NCBI RefSeq assembly: GCF_035918015.1
Contig: NZ_CP109132.1
Coordinates: 6,324,001-6,388,000, forward strand
DNA: 64,000 nt
Source of the DNA: Streptomyces sp. NBC_01754
GTDB lineage: Bacteria > Actinomycetota > Actinomycetes > Streptomycetales > Streptomycetaceae
Direction: 5' to 3'
Under the pieces are notes generated by a model. The model was not told the DNA's origin. It was given only the letters and a program-made list of their open reading frames with translations, and ran no database searches. The translations under genes and the position numbers were made by a program. Below are positions 56,061 through 63,624 of the stretch, one piece after another; position 1 is the first letter of the stretch; each line of letters opens with the position of its first letter.

Positions 56061-56077
56061 ACGCGGGAACGGCCCGA

Positions 56078-56797
56078 CTAGTCGCGCGCGGCGCGGGAGC
56101 GGCGCATCAGTACCGCGCCGCCGAGGAGCAGCGCGGCGCTGGCGCCGGCGGCCATGCCGATGTCACCGGCACCCGTCTCGGCGAGCTGTGTCTCGGGGGT
56201 GTTGGCCGGCGGGGTCGAGACCGGAGGGGTCACGGCCGGCGGCTCGTTGACCGGAGGCGCCTTCACCGGGGGCTCCTCGGTGGGCGGCTGGACCGCCGGC
56301 GGCTCCTCGACGGGGGGCTCCTCGGCCGGCGGCTGGACCGGCGGGTTGGGGTGCCCGGGGCCGCTGTCGTTGACGCAGGTGTTGCCGAAGGCGGGGTTCA
56401 GCAGACCGACGATGTCCACGGAGTTGCCACAGGCGTTCACCGGGATGTCGACCGGCGCCTGGACGACGTTGCCCGAGAGCACCCCCGGTGAGTCGGCGGC
56501 CTCGGCCTCCGCGTGGGCGCCCGGCCCCCCGCCGCGGTGGTCGCCCTCGTCCGGACCGACGTTCGCGCAGGTGTTGCCGAAGGCGGGGTTGAGCAGGGCG
56601 ATCACGTCGACGGTGTTCCCGCACAGGTTGACCGGGACGTGGACGGGGACCTGTACGGCGTTGCCCGAGCCGACGCCGGGCGAGCCCACGGCGGCGCCCT
56701 CGGCCGAGGCGTCGGCGTGCGCATAACCGCCGGCGGCGGTCAGGATGCCCGACGCCGCCGCCATGACGATCATGCTTTTGTTCAGAACCTGTCGCAT
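56078..56797 (-). CDS. long chaplin with two chaplin domains and sortase signal
   Basis: 239 residues. Signal peptide 1 to about 28 (GYAHA). Chaplin domains at about 32-79 and 98-143, each with AAVGSPG or AADSPG, VPVHVPVNLCGN or APVDIPVNACGN and LLNPAFGNTC, carrying Cys pairs 59/77 and 123/141. A Pro/Glu-rich spacer (about 150-200) leads to the sorting signal LAETG (205-209), a hydrophobic segment and RRSRAAR. It is the ChpA-C type: cell-wall anchored by sortase, holding short chaplin amyloid on aerial hyphae. ATG 56797 follows GAAGAAGGG. Divergent from the first rodlin. Confidence 0.94.
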   Translation of the reverse strand: MRQVLNKSMIVMAAASGILTAAGGYAHADASAEGAAVGSPGVGSGNAVQVPVHVPVNLCGNTVDVIALLNPAFGNTCANVGPDEGDHRGGGPGAHAEAEAADSPGVLSGNVVQAPVDIPVNACGNSVDIVGLLNPAFGNTCVNDSGPGHPNPPVQPPAEEPPVEEPPAVQPPTEEPPVKAPPVNEPPAVTPPVSTPPANTPETQLAETGAGDIGMAAGASAALLLGGAVLMRRSRAARD

Positions 56798-57067
56798 TAC
56801 TTGCCCTTCTTCGGGAAATTCGCGCGGGCGGTGACCCGGATGGAACGTAGCCATTCCATGTACGCGGACGACTTCCTAACGACGTGGCGGTTGCGGGGGA
56901 AACTTGAAGAGCAGTGGAAATTCTGTAATCACCCGAAAGGGTCACGTACGCCTGTTCGTGTCTGGAGTGTGATCGTGGCATTCGGGTGAACGGGGGGAAC
57001 CAAACGGCGCCCGGCGAGTTGTTCAGGACGCTCCGCCACGGGGCACTCGGTACGAGAAGGGTTAATC

Positions 57068-57469
57068 GTGATCAAGAAGGTTCTGGCAACGGGCGCCGTC
57101 GCCGCCTCCGTCCTCGGTCTCTCGGCGACGAGCGCCATGGCCATCGGTGACGACATGGGCACCACCGTCGTCAACGGCAACGGTGCCGAGTCGGAGTACG
57201 GCAACTCCGTGACCAAGGGGGACATGAGCCCCCAGCTCAGCCTGGTCCAGGGTTCGCTCAACAAGCCCTGTGTGGGCCTGCCGCTGAAGGCCAACGTCGG
57301 TTCGCTCATCGGGCTGGTCCCGATCACGGTCCAGGACCTCAACGTCCTGTCGAACCCGCAGAACCAGCAGTGCACGGAGAACTCCACCCAGGCCAAGGGT
57401 GACGAGCCGCTGTCGCACATCCTGTCGGACATCCCGATCCTCTCGGGTAACGGCGCCGCGAACCGCTGA
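57068..57469 (+). CDS. rodlin 1
   Basis: 133 residues from GTG 57068 with AGAAGGG upstream. Signal peptide 1-25 (SAMA). The mature part has the rodlin signature [48 protein letters not shown] and [13 protein letters not shown], with Cys 68 and 102. Rodlins arrange chaplin fibrils into the paired-rod rodlet layer on spores and aerial hyphae. The first of three rodlins here. Confidence 0.95.
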   Translation: MIKKVLATGAVAASVLGLSATSAMAIGDDMGTTVVNGNGAESEYGNSVTKGDMSPQLSLVQGSLNKPCVGLPLKANVGSLIGLVPITVQDLNVLSNPQNQQCTENSTQAKGDEPLSHILSDIPILSGNGAANR

Positions 57470-57613
57470 GCCGGCCACCATGACCAGGTCCGGGCCGCCG
57501 ACACTCCTCCATCGTGCGGCCCGGTCCTGTGTCATTCGGGCGGATTTCCAGGAAACGTCTCCCAGAGAGTTTCGCCACCGCCCGTCAATCGTTACGGATT
57601 ACAGCTCCGGAGT

Positions 57614-57643
57614 CACGAGTGCATTCATGACGGCGCACTCGTG
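57614..57643. other. 9-bp stem hairpin between rodlin 1 and short chaplin
   Basis: CACGAGTGC and GCACTCGTG around a 12-nt loop. It lies 145 bp after the rodlin stop and 51 bp before the chaplin start, so it may be a weak terminator or a chaplin 5'-leader element. Confidence 0.45.
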
Positions 57644-57693
57644 CGGCACGAAAGACGTGACCGCTCAGGACTCCGCAGCAGAAAGGGATGAAA

Positions 57694-57927
57694 GTGAAGT
57701 ACACCAAGGTTGCCGCAGTCGCCGCCGGAACCCTCATGGCGCTGGGCGCGGCCGCCCCGGCCATGGCCGACGCGGGCGCCGAGGCCGCCGCCGTGGGTTC
57801 CCCCGGCGTGCTGTCCGGCAACGTCCTGCAGGTCCCGATCCACATCCCGGTGAACGTCTGCGGCAACAGCATCAACGTCATCGGCCTGCTGAACCCGGCG
57901 TTCGGCAACGCCTGCGTCAACAGCTGA
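57694..57927 (+). CDS. short chaplin
   Basis: 77 residues: a signal peptide (AAPAMA) and one chaplin domain, AAAVGSPGVLSGNVLQVPIHIPVNVCGNSINVIGLLNPAFGNACVN, ending with the second Cys. Of the ChpD-H type, which self-assembles into amyloid at the hyphal surface. The GTG at 57694 is preferred because AAAGGG lies 6 bp upstream. The in-frame ATG at 57688 directly abuts that RBS, and the neighbouring gene at 58175 also begins GTGAAGTAC. Confidence 0.92.
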   Translation: MKYTKVAAVAAGTLMALGAAAPAMADAGAEAAAVGSPGVLSGNVLQVPIHIPVNVCGNSINVIGLLNPAFGNACVNS

Positions 57928-57958
57928 TCAGCTCACCGGCCGAGCCGGTCGCTCATCA

Positions 57959-57998
57959 GGGAAGGCCCCGGACCGCTCCCGCGGTCCGGGGCCTTCCC
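57959..57998 (+). terminator. terminator after short chaplin
   Basis: GGGAAGGCCCCGGACCGC, 4-nt loop, exact complement. An 18-bp stem, 31 bp after the stop. Confidence 0.88.
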
Positions 57999-58174
57999 GT
58001 GCGTGGTCCGTCCCGGGGTGCGACGAATTCCGGCGAAAAAATTCCGTATCGACAGTTTCCGGTGCGCGTGCGGATCGTTATGCCTGGTGAAAGCGGTGGA
58101 CGACACAGGTGCCGAAGCTTGTGCGGCGCGGGAACGCGACCGGAAGCCACGCCGCTCCAGAAGGGAATCCGAAA

Positions 58175-58462
58175 GTGAAGTACGCGAAGACTGCCGCGTT
58201 CGTTGCCGGTTCCGTGGTCGCACTCGGAACAGCTGCGCCCGCCTTCGCTGCTCCCGCGACATCCCCCACGCTCAGTCTCACGACCGGCGTGAACCACCTC
58301 ATGGCCAGCACTCCCCAGGTCTTCGACCCGGTGGTCGACACGGTGGGCAGTGCGACCCGGAAGGTCCACGAGGACGGCACGGTGGCCAGGCTGGCGGAAC
58401 AGGCGACCGGTGCGGCGGCGGAGGCCGCCCCGCTGCTCGGCGGTCTGCCGGTCGGTGGCTGA
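58175..58462 (+). CDS. small secreted protein of unknown function in rodlin cluster
   Basis: 95 residues from GTG 58175 with AAGGG 9 bp upstream. Signal peptide 1 to about 24 (TAAPAFAAP). The mature part is about 70 residues and helix-prone, with no cysteine: LSLTTGVNHLMASTPQVFDP, VVDTVGSATRKVHEDGTVAR and ending EAAPLLGGLPVGG. Its first codons (GTGAAGTAC) and signal peptide resemble those of the short chaplin, suggesting a shared 5' origin, but the mature part lacks the chaplin motif. It lies between chaplin and rodlin genes on the same strand and is likely exported with them. Confidence 0.75.
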   Translation: MKYAKTAAFVAGSVVALGTAAPAFAAPATSPTLSLTTGVNHLMASTPQVFDPVVDTVGSATRKVHEDGTVARLAEQATGAAAEAAPLLGGLPVGG

Positions 58463-58646
58463 CCGGTCCGGACCGCGGTAGTTCGATCCATTCAGCGCAT
58501 TTTCTCCGGTGCCCGGTTCAGCGCTTTCCCCGGCTGACCGGACACAGCACCGTTCGAGTGAAGTGGCACAACCATGTCGGCCCAGGACGTGTGCGTTCCG
58601 CATGCTCCGCAGTGGCGGGCAACAGGCAATCCAGAAGGGCGAGTTC

Positions 58647-59057
58647 ATGATCAAGAAGGTTCTGGCGTCGGCGGCGATGGCCGCCTCCGTCGCAGGTGTC
58701 TCCGCCGTCGCGGCCCCCGCCGCCATGGCGACCGGCAACGACCAGGGCACCACCGCGGTCAACGGCAACGGTGCCGTGCAGTACTACGGCAACAGCAGCA
58801 CCTCGGGCGACATGAGCCCTCAGATCGGCCTGATCCAGGGCTCGTTCAACAAGCCCTGCATCGCGCTGCCGGCGAAGGCCAACCTCGGTTCGCTCATCGG
58901 TCTCGTCCCGATCTCGGTCCAGGACATCAACGTGCTGTCCTCGCCGCAGAACCAGCAGTGCACGGAGAACTCCACCCAGGTGAAGGGTGACGAGGCCCTG
59001 TCGCACATCCTCGACGACATCCCGATCCTGTCCGCCAACGGCGCCGGCAACAGCTGA
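58647..59057 (+). CDS. rodlin 2
   Basis: 136 residues. ATG 58647 with AGAAGGG upstream. Signal peptide to about 29 (APAAMA). Signature [48 protein letters not shown] and [13 protein letters not shown] with two Cys as in rodlin 1. It differs from rodlin 1 at many positions in the mid-region (QYYGNSSTSGD). Confidence 0.95.
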   Translation: MIKKVLASAAMAASVAGVSAVAAPAAMATGNDQGTTAVNGNGAVQYYGNSSTSGDMSPQIGLIQGSFNKPCIALPAKANLGSLIGLVPISVQDINVLSSPQNQQCTENSTQVKGDEALSHILDDIPILSANGAGNS

Positions 59058-59287
59058 CGCCAGGCTGCTCGGGCTCCACACCGGTGGCGCCGTCGGGACC
59101 CGTCCAGTTCCCTTCGGCGCCGTCGGTGGCCGGGCCTGCGGGCGGAATCAGAGGACCGGCCCTCCACCCCGGTGGGTCGGCGTCCTGAGCCCCCCCGCAG
59201 CCGGCCGGGTAATCCGATCGTGCGGACATTGGTCCGGTTGCCGCACTTCCGGTCGGCCTCGCCCGCGTCATCGGGTAAGGCCCTCCC

Positions 59288-59470
59288 ATGGACCAGTACG
59301 ACAGTCAGCCCTGGCGCAGCCACGACGGAACGCCCGCGCCCGCCACGCCGACGCCGATCTACGACCGGCTGCTCGCCGAGTGGCGGGAGGCGGGCCGGAG
59401 CGCTGAGCGAGAAGCAGCGGTGGCTCCCGGGAACGTGCGGGTCTTCGTTCCGTCGGCCCGCACGACGTAA
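59288..59470 (+). CDS. small hypothetical protein
   Basis: 60 residues, MDQYDSQPWRSHDG then TPIYDRLLAEWREAGR and ending RVFVPSARTT. Third-position GC fits a coding region over most of its length, and the PIYDRLLAEWREAGR helix looks like real protein. No signal peptide or known domain. TAAGG lies 8 bp upstream. It lies between rodlins 2 and 3. The stretch 59058-59287 before it holds no gene, only a small hairpin near 59219-59247. Confidence 0.6.
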   Translation: MDQYDSQPWRSHDGTPAPATPTPIYDRLLAEWREAGRSAEREAAVAPGNVRVFVPSARTT

Positions 59471-59597
59471 ACCCCCTTCAGTAGCGGGACGCCGGCTCCG
59501 CATCCCCTCGAACCCGTTCGGGCGGAGAGCGGAACGGCACCTTCCGATTGTGGTTGTCAGTACGTCCCACAAGGGACGCGTGGAAAGGTGAAGCGAA

Positions 59598-60005
59598 ATG
59601 AAGAAGATGATGGCCGGTGCGGCCCTGGCCGCCTCCCTGATCGGTGTCTCCGCAGCCGCGGCCCCCGCGGCCATGGCGATCGGCAACGACCAGGGCACCA
59701 CCGTGGTGAACGGCAACGGCGCCGAGTCGCAGACCGGTAACTCCGTGACGGAGGGCTTCCAGAGCCCGCAGCTCAGCCTGGTCCAGGGCTCGCTGAACAA
59801 GCTCTGCCTCGGCGTTCCGGCGAAGGCCAACGTCGGCTCGCTCATCGGCCTCGTGCCGATCACGGTCCAGGACGTCAACGTCCTGGCCAACCCGCAGAAC
59901 CAGCAGTGCGCCGACAACTCCACCCAGGCCAAGGGTGACGAGCCGCTGTCGCACATCCTGAGCGACATCCCGGTGCTCTCGGGCAACGGCGTCGCCAACC
60001 GCTGA
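59598..60005 (+). CDS. rodlin 3
   Basis: 135 residues. ATG 59598 with GGAAAGGTGA upstream. Signal peptide to about 28 (APAAMA). Signature [48 protein letters not shown] and [13 protein letters not shown]. It is closer to rodlin 1 than to rodlin 2, including the same [14 protein letters not shown] end. Confidence 0.95.
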   Translation: MKKMMAGAALAASLIGVSAAAAPAAMAIGNDQGTTVVNGNGAESQTGNSVTEGFQSPQLSLVQGSLNKLCLGVPAKANVGSLIGLVPITVQDVNVLANPQNQQCADNSTQAKGDEPLSHILSDIPVLSGNGVANR

Positions 60006-60011
60006 CGTCCG

Positions 60012-60044
60012 GGGGTGCGGGCGGTCCCTGACCGCCCGCACCCC
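60012..60044 (+). terminator. terminator after rodlin 3
   Basis: GGGGTGCGGGCGGT, CCCTG loop, ACCGCCCGCACCCC: perfect 14-bp stem, 7 bp after the stop. Confidence 0.88.
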
Positions 60045-60060
60045 TTGGTGCGGCACCGTT

Positions 60061-60106
60061 CACGACGATGCCCACCACTCCACGGGGGGTGGTGGGCATC
60101 GTCGTG
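60061..60106 (-). terminator. terminator after DUF5949 gene
   Basis: CACGACGATGCCCACCAC and its exact reverse complement around a 10-nt loop, between convergent rodlin 3 and the DUF5949 gene. An 18-bp stem. Confidence 0.85.
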
Positions 60107-60122
60107 CGCGGAGCCGGGTCGG

Positions 60123-60623
60123 TCAGCCCAGGCTGCGCACCGGCAGGAGGCAGTGGGCGGAGGTGCCGACGACCTCGGGGTCGCAGACGAAGGAGCGCAG
60201 CAGCTCCTCGTCGACCGGTTGTCCGGGGGTGGCCGCGGGCCACGGGCGCGTGGCGAACATGCCGTGCACCGTGCCCTCGGCCCGTGCCACGTCCAGCCAC
60301 TCGCGGGGAACGGTGTACTGCGCCTTGAAGTGAGGCAGCGTCAGCACCGCCTGGCCCGCCTGGACGAGCAGCTTCACCGGAAGGTTCGGCATCTCCGCGG
60401 CGTCCAGCGTCTCACCGCCCACCGTCAGTCCGCTGCGTTCGAGAGCCACGCGCATCGCCTGCTCTCCGGCCTCCGGTCCGTCCTGCCCGTCGCCGAGCGA
60501 GTAGGTGAGGAGGAAGGCGGTGCCGCCGTTGCCGTCCGGGCGGTCGCCGCTCCAGCCGAGGAGGACCTGGGTGCCCAACTGGGCTTGCTTGAAGGTGCTG
60601 GTGGCGGTCTGGGGTGAGGTCAT
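60123..60623 (-). CDS. DUF5949 family protein
   Basis: 166 residues from ATG 60623 (MTSPQTATSTFKQAQLGTQV). It contains VLLGWSGDRPDGNGGTAFLLTYSLGDG, ending ELLRSFVCDPEVVGTSAHCL, the pattern I associate with the streptomycete family DUF5949. Cytoplasmic, no signal peptide. Function unknown. The ORF is open to 60671 but the upstream extension shows no similarity. Confidence 0.75.
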   Translation of the reverse strand: MTSPQTATSTFKQAQLGTQVLLGWSGDRPDGNGGTAFLLTYSLGDGQDGPEAGEQAMRVALERSGLTVGGETLDAAEMPNLPVKLLVQAGQAVLTLPHFKAQYTVPREWLDVARAEGTVHGMFATRPWPAATPGQPVDEELLRSFVCDPEVVGTSAHCLLPVRSLG

Positions 60624-60740
60624 GTCCGGCACCCTAACGGTCAGGAAGCACCCGTCATGCATGCGTATCACCCGATCGTGGGAGATTTCTGGAATCCCCG
60701 GTGACCCGCTGATCGGGGAAGGACGGGGGAGGAAAACCGG

Positions 60741-60771
60741 TTGACGCCGCCTGACTGCCTCCCGTTAGAGT
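60741..60771 (+). promoter_or_regulatory. candidate promoter of rsgA leader
   Basis: TTGACG (60741-60746) and TAGAGT (60766-60771), separated by 19 bp, or TTAGAG with 18 bp. Close to HrdB-type hexamers. A transcript from here would have about 180 nt before rsgA. Confidence 0.5.
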
Positions 60772-60826
60772 GTGCCGAGTTCGCGGAGATCCGCCGAGTG
60801 CGAGGAAACAGGAGGTGAGGACATTG

Positions 60827-60898
60827 ATGACTGTCATCGCGGTGGGCGCTGCCCACGTAACGAAGTGCATCGTTCCCACCCCTGTGGCCGCCGGCTGA
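60827..60898 (+). CDS. 23-residue upstream ORF in the rsgA leader
   Basis: ATG 60827 follows AGGAGGTGA (60808-60818 region), a near-perfect anti-SD match. It encodes MTVIAVGAAHVTKC and then IVPTPVAAG. Sixty-two bp after its stop is the rsgA start, which has AAGGG inside a potential AAGGG-TTT-CCCTT hairpin. This arrangement is that of a translated leader controlling rsgA, but no regulatory mechanism is demonstrated. Confidence 0.55.
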   Translation: MTVIAVGAAHVTKCIVPTPVAAG

Positions 60899-60960
60899 TC
60901 CGAACCTTCCCTCCGCGCCCGAGAGCGCGGTGCCGGGGCCACCCTTGTGAAGGGTTTCCC

Positions 60961-62115
60961 TTGTCTTTTCCCATGCCTGACCTGTTCTCGTCCTCGCACC
61001 CGATGGCTTCCCACGGGTGGGACGAGGACTGGGCCGCCGTCTTCGCCCCGTACGCCGAACAGGGACTCCTGCCGGGACGGGTGGTGAGGGTGGACCGAGG
61101 CCGGTGCGACGTGGTCACCCCGGACGGCACCCTCAGGGCCGACACCGCCTTCGTGGTGCCCCGCGACCCCATGCGGATCGTCTGCACCGGTGACTGGGTG
61201 GCCGTCGACCCCGACGGCGACCCGCGGTTCGTCCGCACCCTGCTGCCCCGGCGTACCGCCTTCGTGCGCTCCACCTCCTCGCAGCGTTCCGAGGGCCAGG
61301 TCCTCGCCACCAACATCGACCATGTCGTCGTCTGCGTCTCGCTCGCCGTCGAGCTGGACCTCGGCCGGCTGGAACGCTTTCTCGCGCTGGCCATGTCCAG
61401 CACCGCCGGCGCCGCGCTGCTCGGTGACGGCGGGCGGACGCCGGAGTACGAGGCGCAGCCGCTCGTGCTGCTCACCAAGGCGGACCTCGTCCCGGACGCC
61501 ACCACCCTGTCCCATCTGGTCCAGGACGTCGAGGGCATCGCCCCCGGGATCCAGGTGCTGCCCGTCAGCTCCGCCACCGGGGAGGGCGTCGACGTGTTCC
61601 GCGCCGTCGTCGCCGGCGGCACCAGCGTGCTGCTCGGGATCTCCGGGGCCGGCAAGTCGACCCTCGCCAACACCCTGCTCGGCCAGGAGGTGATGGGCGT
61701 CCAGGAGGCGCGCGAGGTGGACGGCAAGGGCCGGCACACCACCACCACACGCAACCTCCTCGTGCTTCCCGGCGGCGGCACCCTCATCGACACCCCCGGG
61801 CTGCGCGGGGTCGGCCTCTGGGACGCCGAGGCGGGCGTCGGACAGGTCTTCTCCGAGATCGAGGAGCTGGCCCGGCGGTGCCGCTTCCACGACTGCTCCC
61901 ACGAGAACGAGCCGGGCTGCGCGGTGCTGGGCGCCCTGCGGGACGGCGTGCTGCCGGCCCGGCGGCTGGACAGCTACCGCAAGCTGCTCAAGGAGAACCG
62001 CCGCATCGCCGCCAAGTCCGACGCCCGGCTGCGCAGCGAGGACCGGCGCGAGTGGAAGCGCCGCAACGCCGAGGGGAGGGCCGCCATGGACATCAAGCGA
62101 GGCCGTCTCCGGTGA
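60961..62115 (+). CDS. rsgA: ribosome small-subunit-dependent GTPase A
   Basis: 384 residues from TTG 60961, with AAGGG 8 bp upstream. ATG 60973 is a start four codons later. An N-terminal OB-fold (LLPGRVVRVDRGRCDVVTPDG) precedes the circularly permuted GTPase in G4 (LLTKADL), G1 (GISGAGKSTLANTLL), G3 (IDTPGLRGVG) order. A C-terminal zinc knuckle (CRFHDCSHENEPGC) follows. Assists 30S maturation. The extended start at 60772 covers the upstream ORF and is unlikely. Confidence 0.93.
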   Translation: MSFPMPDLFSSSHPMASHGWDEDWAAVFAPYAEQGLLPGRVVRVDRGRCDVVTPDGTLRADTAFVVPRDPMRIVCTGDWVAVDPDGDPRFVRTLLPRRTAFVRSTSSQRSEGQVLATNIDHVVVCVSLAVELDLGRLERFLALAMSSTAGAALLGDGGRTPEYEAQPLVLLTKADLVPDATTLSHLVQDVEGIAPGIQVLPVSSATGEGVDVFRAVVAGGTSVLLGISGAGKSTLANTLLGQEVMGVQEAREVDGKGRHTTTTRNLLVLPGGGTLIDTPGLRGVGLWDAEAGVGQVFSEIEELARRCRFHDCSHENEPGCAVLGALRDGVLPARRLDSYRKLLKENRRIAAKSDARLRSEDRREWKRRNAEGRAAMDIKRGRLR

Positions 62116-62122
62116 CGGGCGC

Positions 62123-62153
62123 GGGACCGGGTTCGGACGCCGAACCCGGTCCC
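62123..62153 (+). terminator. terminator after rsgA
   Basis: GGGACCGGGTTCGG, ACG loop, exact complement: a 14-bp stem starting 7 bp after the stop. Confidence 0.88.
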
Positions 62154-62221
62154 GAACCCGGGGTTCGATGTCCGAAATCCGCGCGTGCCGGTCTCGGCGG
62201 GGGCGCACACTGGACGGTGTG

Positions 62222-63571
62222 ATGGACGAACGGACCAGGTACGAGGCGGTGAGCAGCCGTGACGCGCGCTTCGACGGAGTCTTCTTCTTCGCCGTGGTGA
62301 CCACCGGTGTCTACTGCCGGCCGAGCTGCCCCGCCGTCACCCCCAGGCGCGAGAACGTGCGGTTCTACCCGACCGCCGCCGCGGCGCAGGGCCACGGCTT
62401 CCGGGCGTGCAGACGCTGCCGCCCCGACGCCGTGCCCGGCTCCGCCGAGTGGAACGTACGCGCCGACGTCGTGGGCCGTGCGATGCGGATGATCGGCGAC
62501 GGCGTGGTGGACCGCGAGGGTGTCCCCGGGCTCGCGGGCCGGCTCGGCTACAGCACCCGCCAGGTGCAACGCCAGCTCACCGCGGAACTGGGCGCCGGAC
62601 CCGTCGCGCTGGCCCGCGCCCAGCGTTCGCACACCGCCCGGGTGCTGCTGCAGACCACGGACCTGCCGGTCACGGAGGTCGCCTTCGCGTCCGGCTTCGC
62701 CAGCGTGCGCCAGTTCAACGACACGATCCGGCAGATCTACGCCCGCACCCCCAGCGCGCTGCGCACCGAGGGCGGGACGGGGCTGGGCGCGGGCGCTCCG
62801 GTGGGGCGCCGGTCCGGCATCCCGCTCCGCCTCGCCCACCGGGGACCGTACGCGGCACACGAGGTCTTCGACCTCCTGGCCGACGAGGCGGTTCCCCTGG
62901 TCGAGGAGGTCAGTGGTGCCCCGGGTGCCCGTACCTACCGGCGCACCCTGCGGCTGCCGTACGGGGCGGGCATCGTGGCCGTCGACGAGGCGTCCGCCGG
63001 GCCGTGGCTGGAGGCCCGGGTCCAGCTCACCGACCTGCGTGACCTGACGACCGCAGTCCAGCGGGCGCGCCGCCTCTTCGACCTGGACGCCGACCCGTAC
63101 GCCGTCGACGAGGCCCTGGGCGCCGATCCGGTCCTGGCCCCCCTCGTCGCCGCCAGGCCCGGACTGCGCTCGCCGGGCACCGCCGATCCGGAGGAGTTCG
63201 CGGTGCGCGCGCTCGTGGGGGTGGCGGCCGCCGCGGTCCTGGTGGAGAGGTTCGGGAAGGTCCTGGACGTGCCGTGCGGCGGGCTCACCCACCTCTTCCC
63301 CGAACCGGGCGTCCTGGCGGACGGCGCCGAGGACCCCGCGCTCCGGGCGCTGGCCGGCGCGCTGGCCGGCCGTACCGTGCCGCTGGACGCCGGAGCCGAC
63401 CGCGACGGGGCGGAGGAGGCCCTGCTACGGCTGCCGGGGATCGGGCCGGTGACCGCGGCACTGATCCGGATGCGCGCCCTGGGTGATCCGGACGTCGACC
63501 CGTACGGGACACCCGGTGCCGCCCGGCTGCGGCCGTGGCGCTCGTACGCCGTACGCCATCTGCGGCGGTGA
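62222..63571 (+). CDS. Ada-like/AlkA DNA-3-methyladenine glycosylase with shortened catalytic end
   Basis: 449 residues. N-terminal Ada zinc domain (TTGVYCRPSCP and ACRRCRPD, four Cys) followed by an AraC-type HTH (LAGRLGYSTRQVQRQL; VTEVAFASGFASVRQFN). The AlkA N-terminal domain and helix-hairpin-helix (LLRLPGIGPVTAALIRMRA) follow. In E. coli AlkA about 23 residues including the LPDDY catalytic Asp lie between DVF and ERWKPWRSYA. Here only DPYGTPGAA separates GDPDV from RLRPWRSYAV, so the catalytic aspartate appears missing. Ada domain plus glycosylase is the usual fused form. It could remain a methylation-sensing regulator. Confidence 0.85.
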   Translation: MDERTRYEAVSSRDARFDGVFFFAVVTTGVYCRPSCPAVTPRRENVRFYPTAAAAQGHGFRACRRCRPDAVPGSAEWNVRADVVGRAMRMIGDGVVDREGVPGLAGRLGYSTRQVQRQLTAELGAGPVALARAQRSHTARVLLQTTDLPVTEVAFASGFASVRQFNDTIRQIYARTPSALRTEGGTGLGAGAPVGRRSGIPLRLAHRGPYAAHEVFDLLADEAVPLVEEVSGAPGARTYRRTLRLPYGAGIVAVDEASAGPWLEARVQLTDLRDLTTAVQRARRLFDLDADPYAVDEALGADPVLAPLVAARPGLRSPGTADPEEFAVRALVGVAAAAVLVERFGKVLDVPCGGLTHLFPEPGVLADGAEDPALRALAGALAGRTVPLDAGADRDGAEEALLRLPGIGPVTAALIRMRALGDPDVDPYGTPGAARLRPWRSYAVRHLRR

Positions 63572-63624
63572 CCCGGTGGGCACCCGGGGGCCCCGCCCCA
63601 CGTCCCGGCGTGTGCCGGCTCCGC

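Noticed and set aside
56798..57067. Assigning a BldN-type promoter between the long chaplin and rodlin 1
   Set aside because: Chaplin and rodlin genes are known targets of developmental sigma control, but I could not identify a convincing hexamer pair by eye, and I did not want to assert one.
57688..57693. ATG 57688 as the start of the short chaplin
   Set aside because: It touches the AAAGGG RBS with no spacer. The GTG two codons later has proper spacing and matches the neighbour gene start.
60772..60960. Extended N-terminus for rsgA from ATG 60772
   Set aside because: The added residues have no RsgA similarity and overlap a separate short ORF with a better ribosome binding site. The first family residues appear only after 60961.
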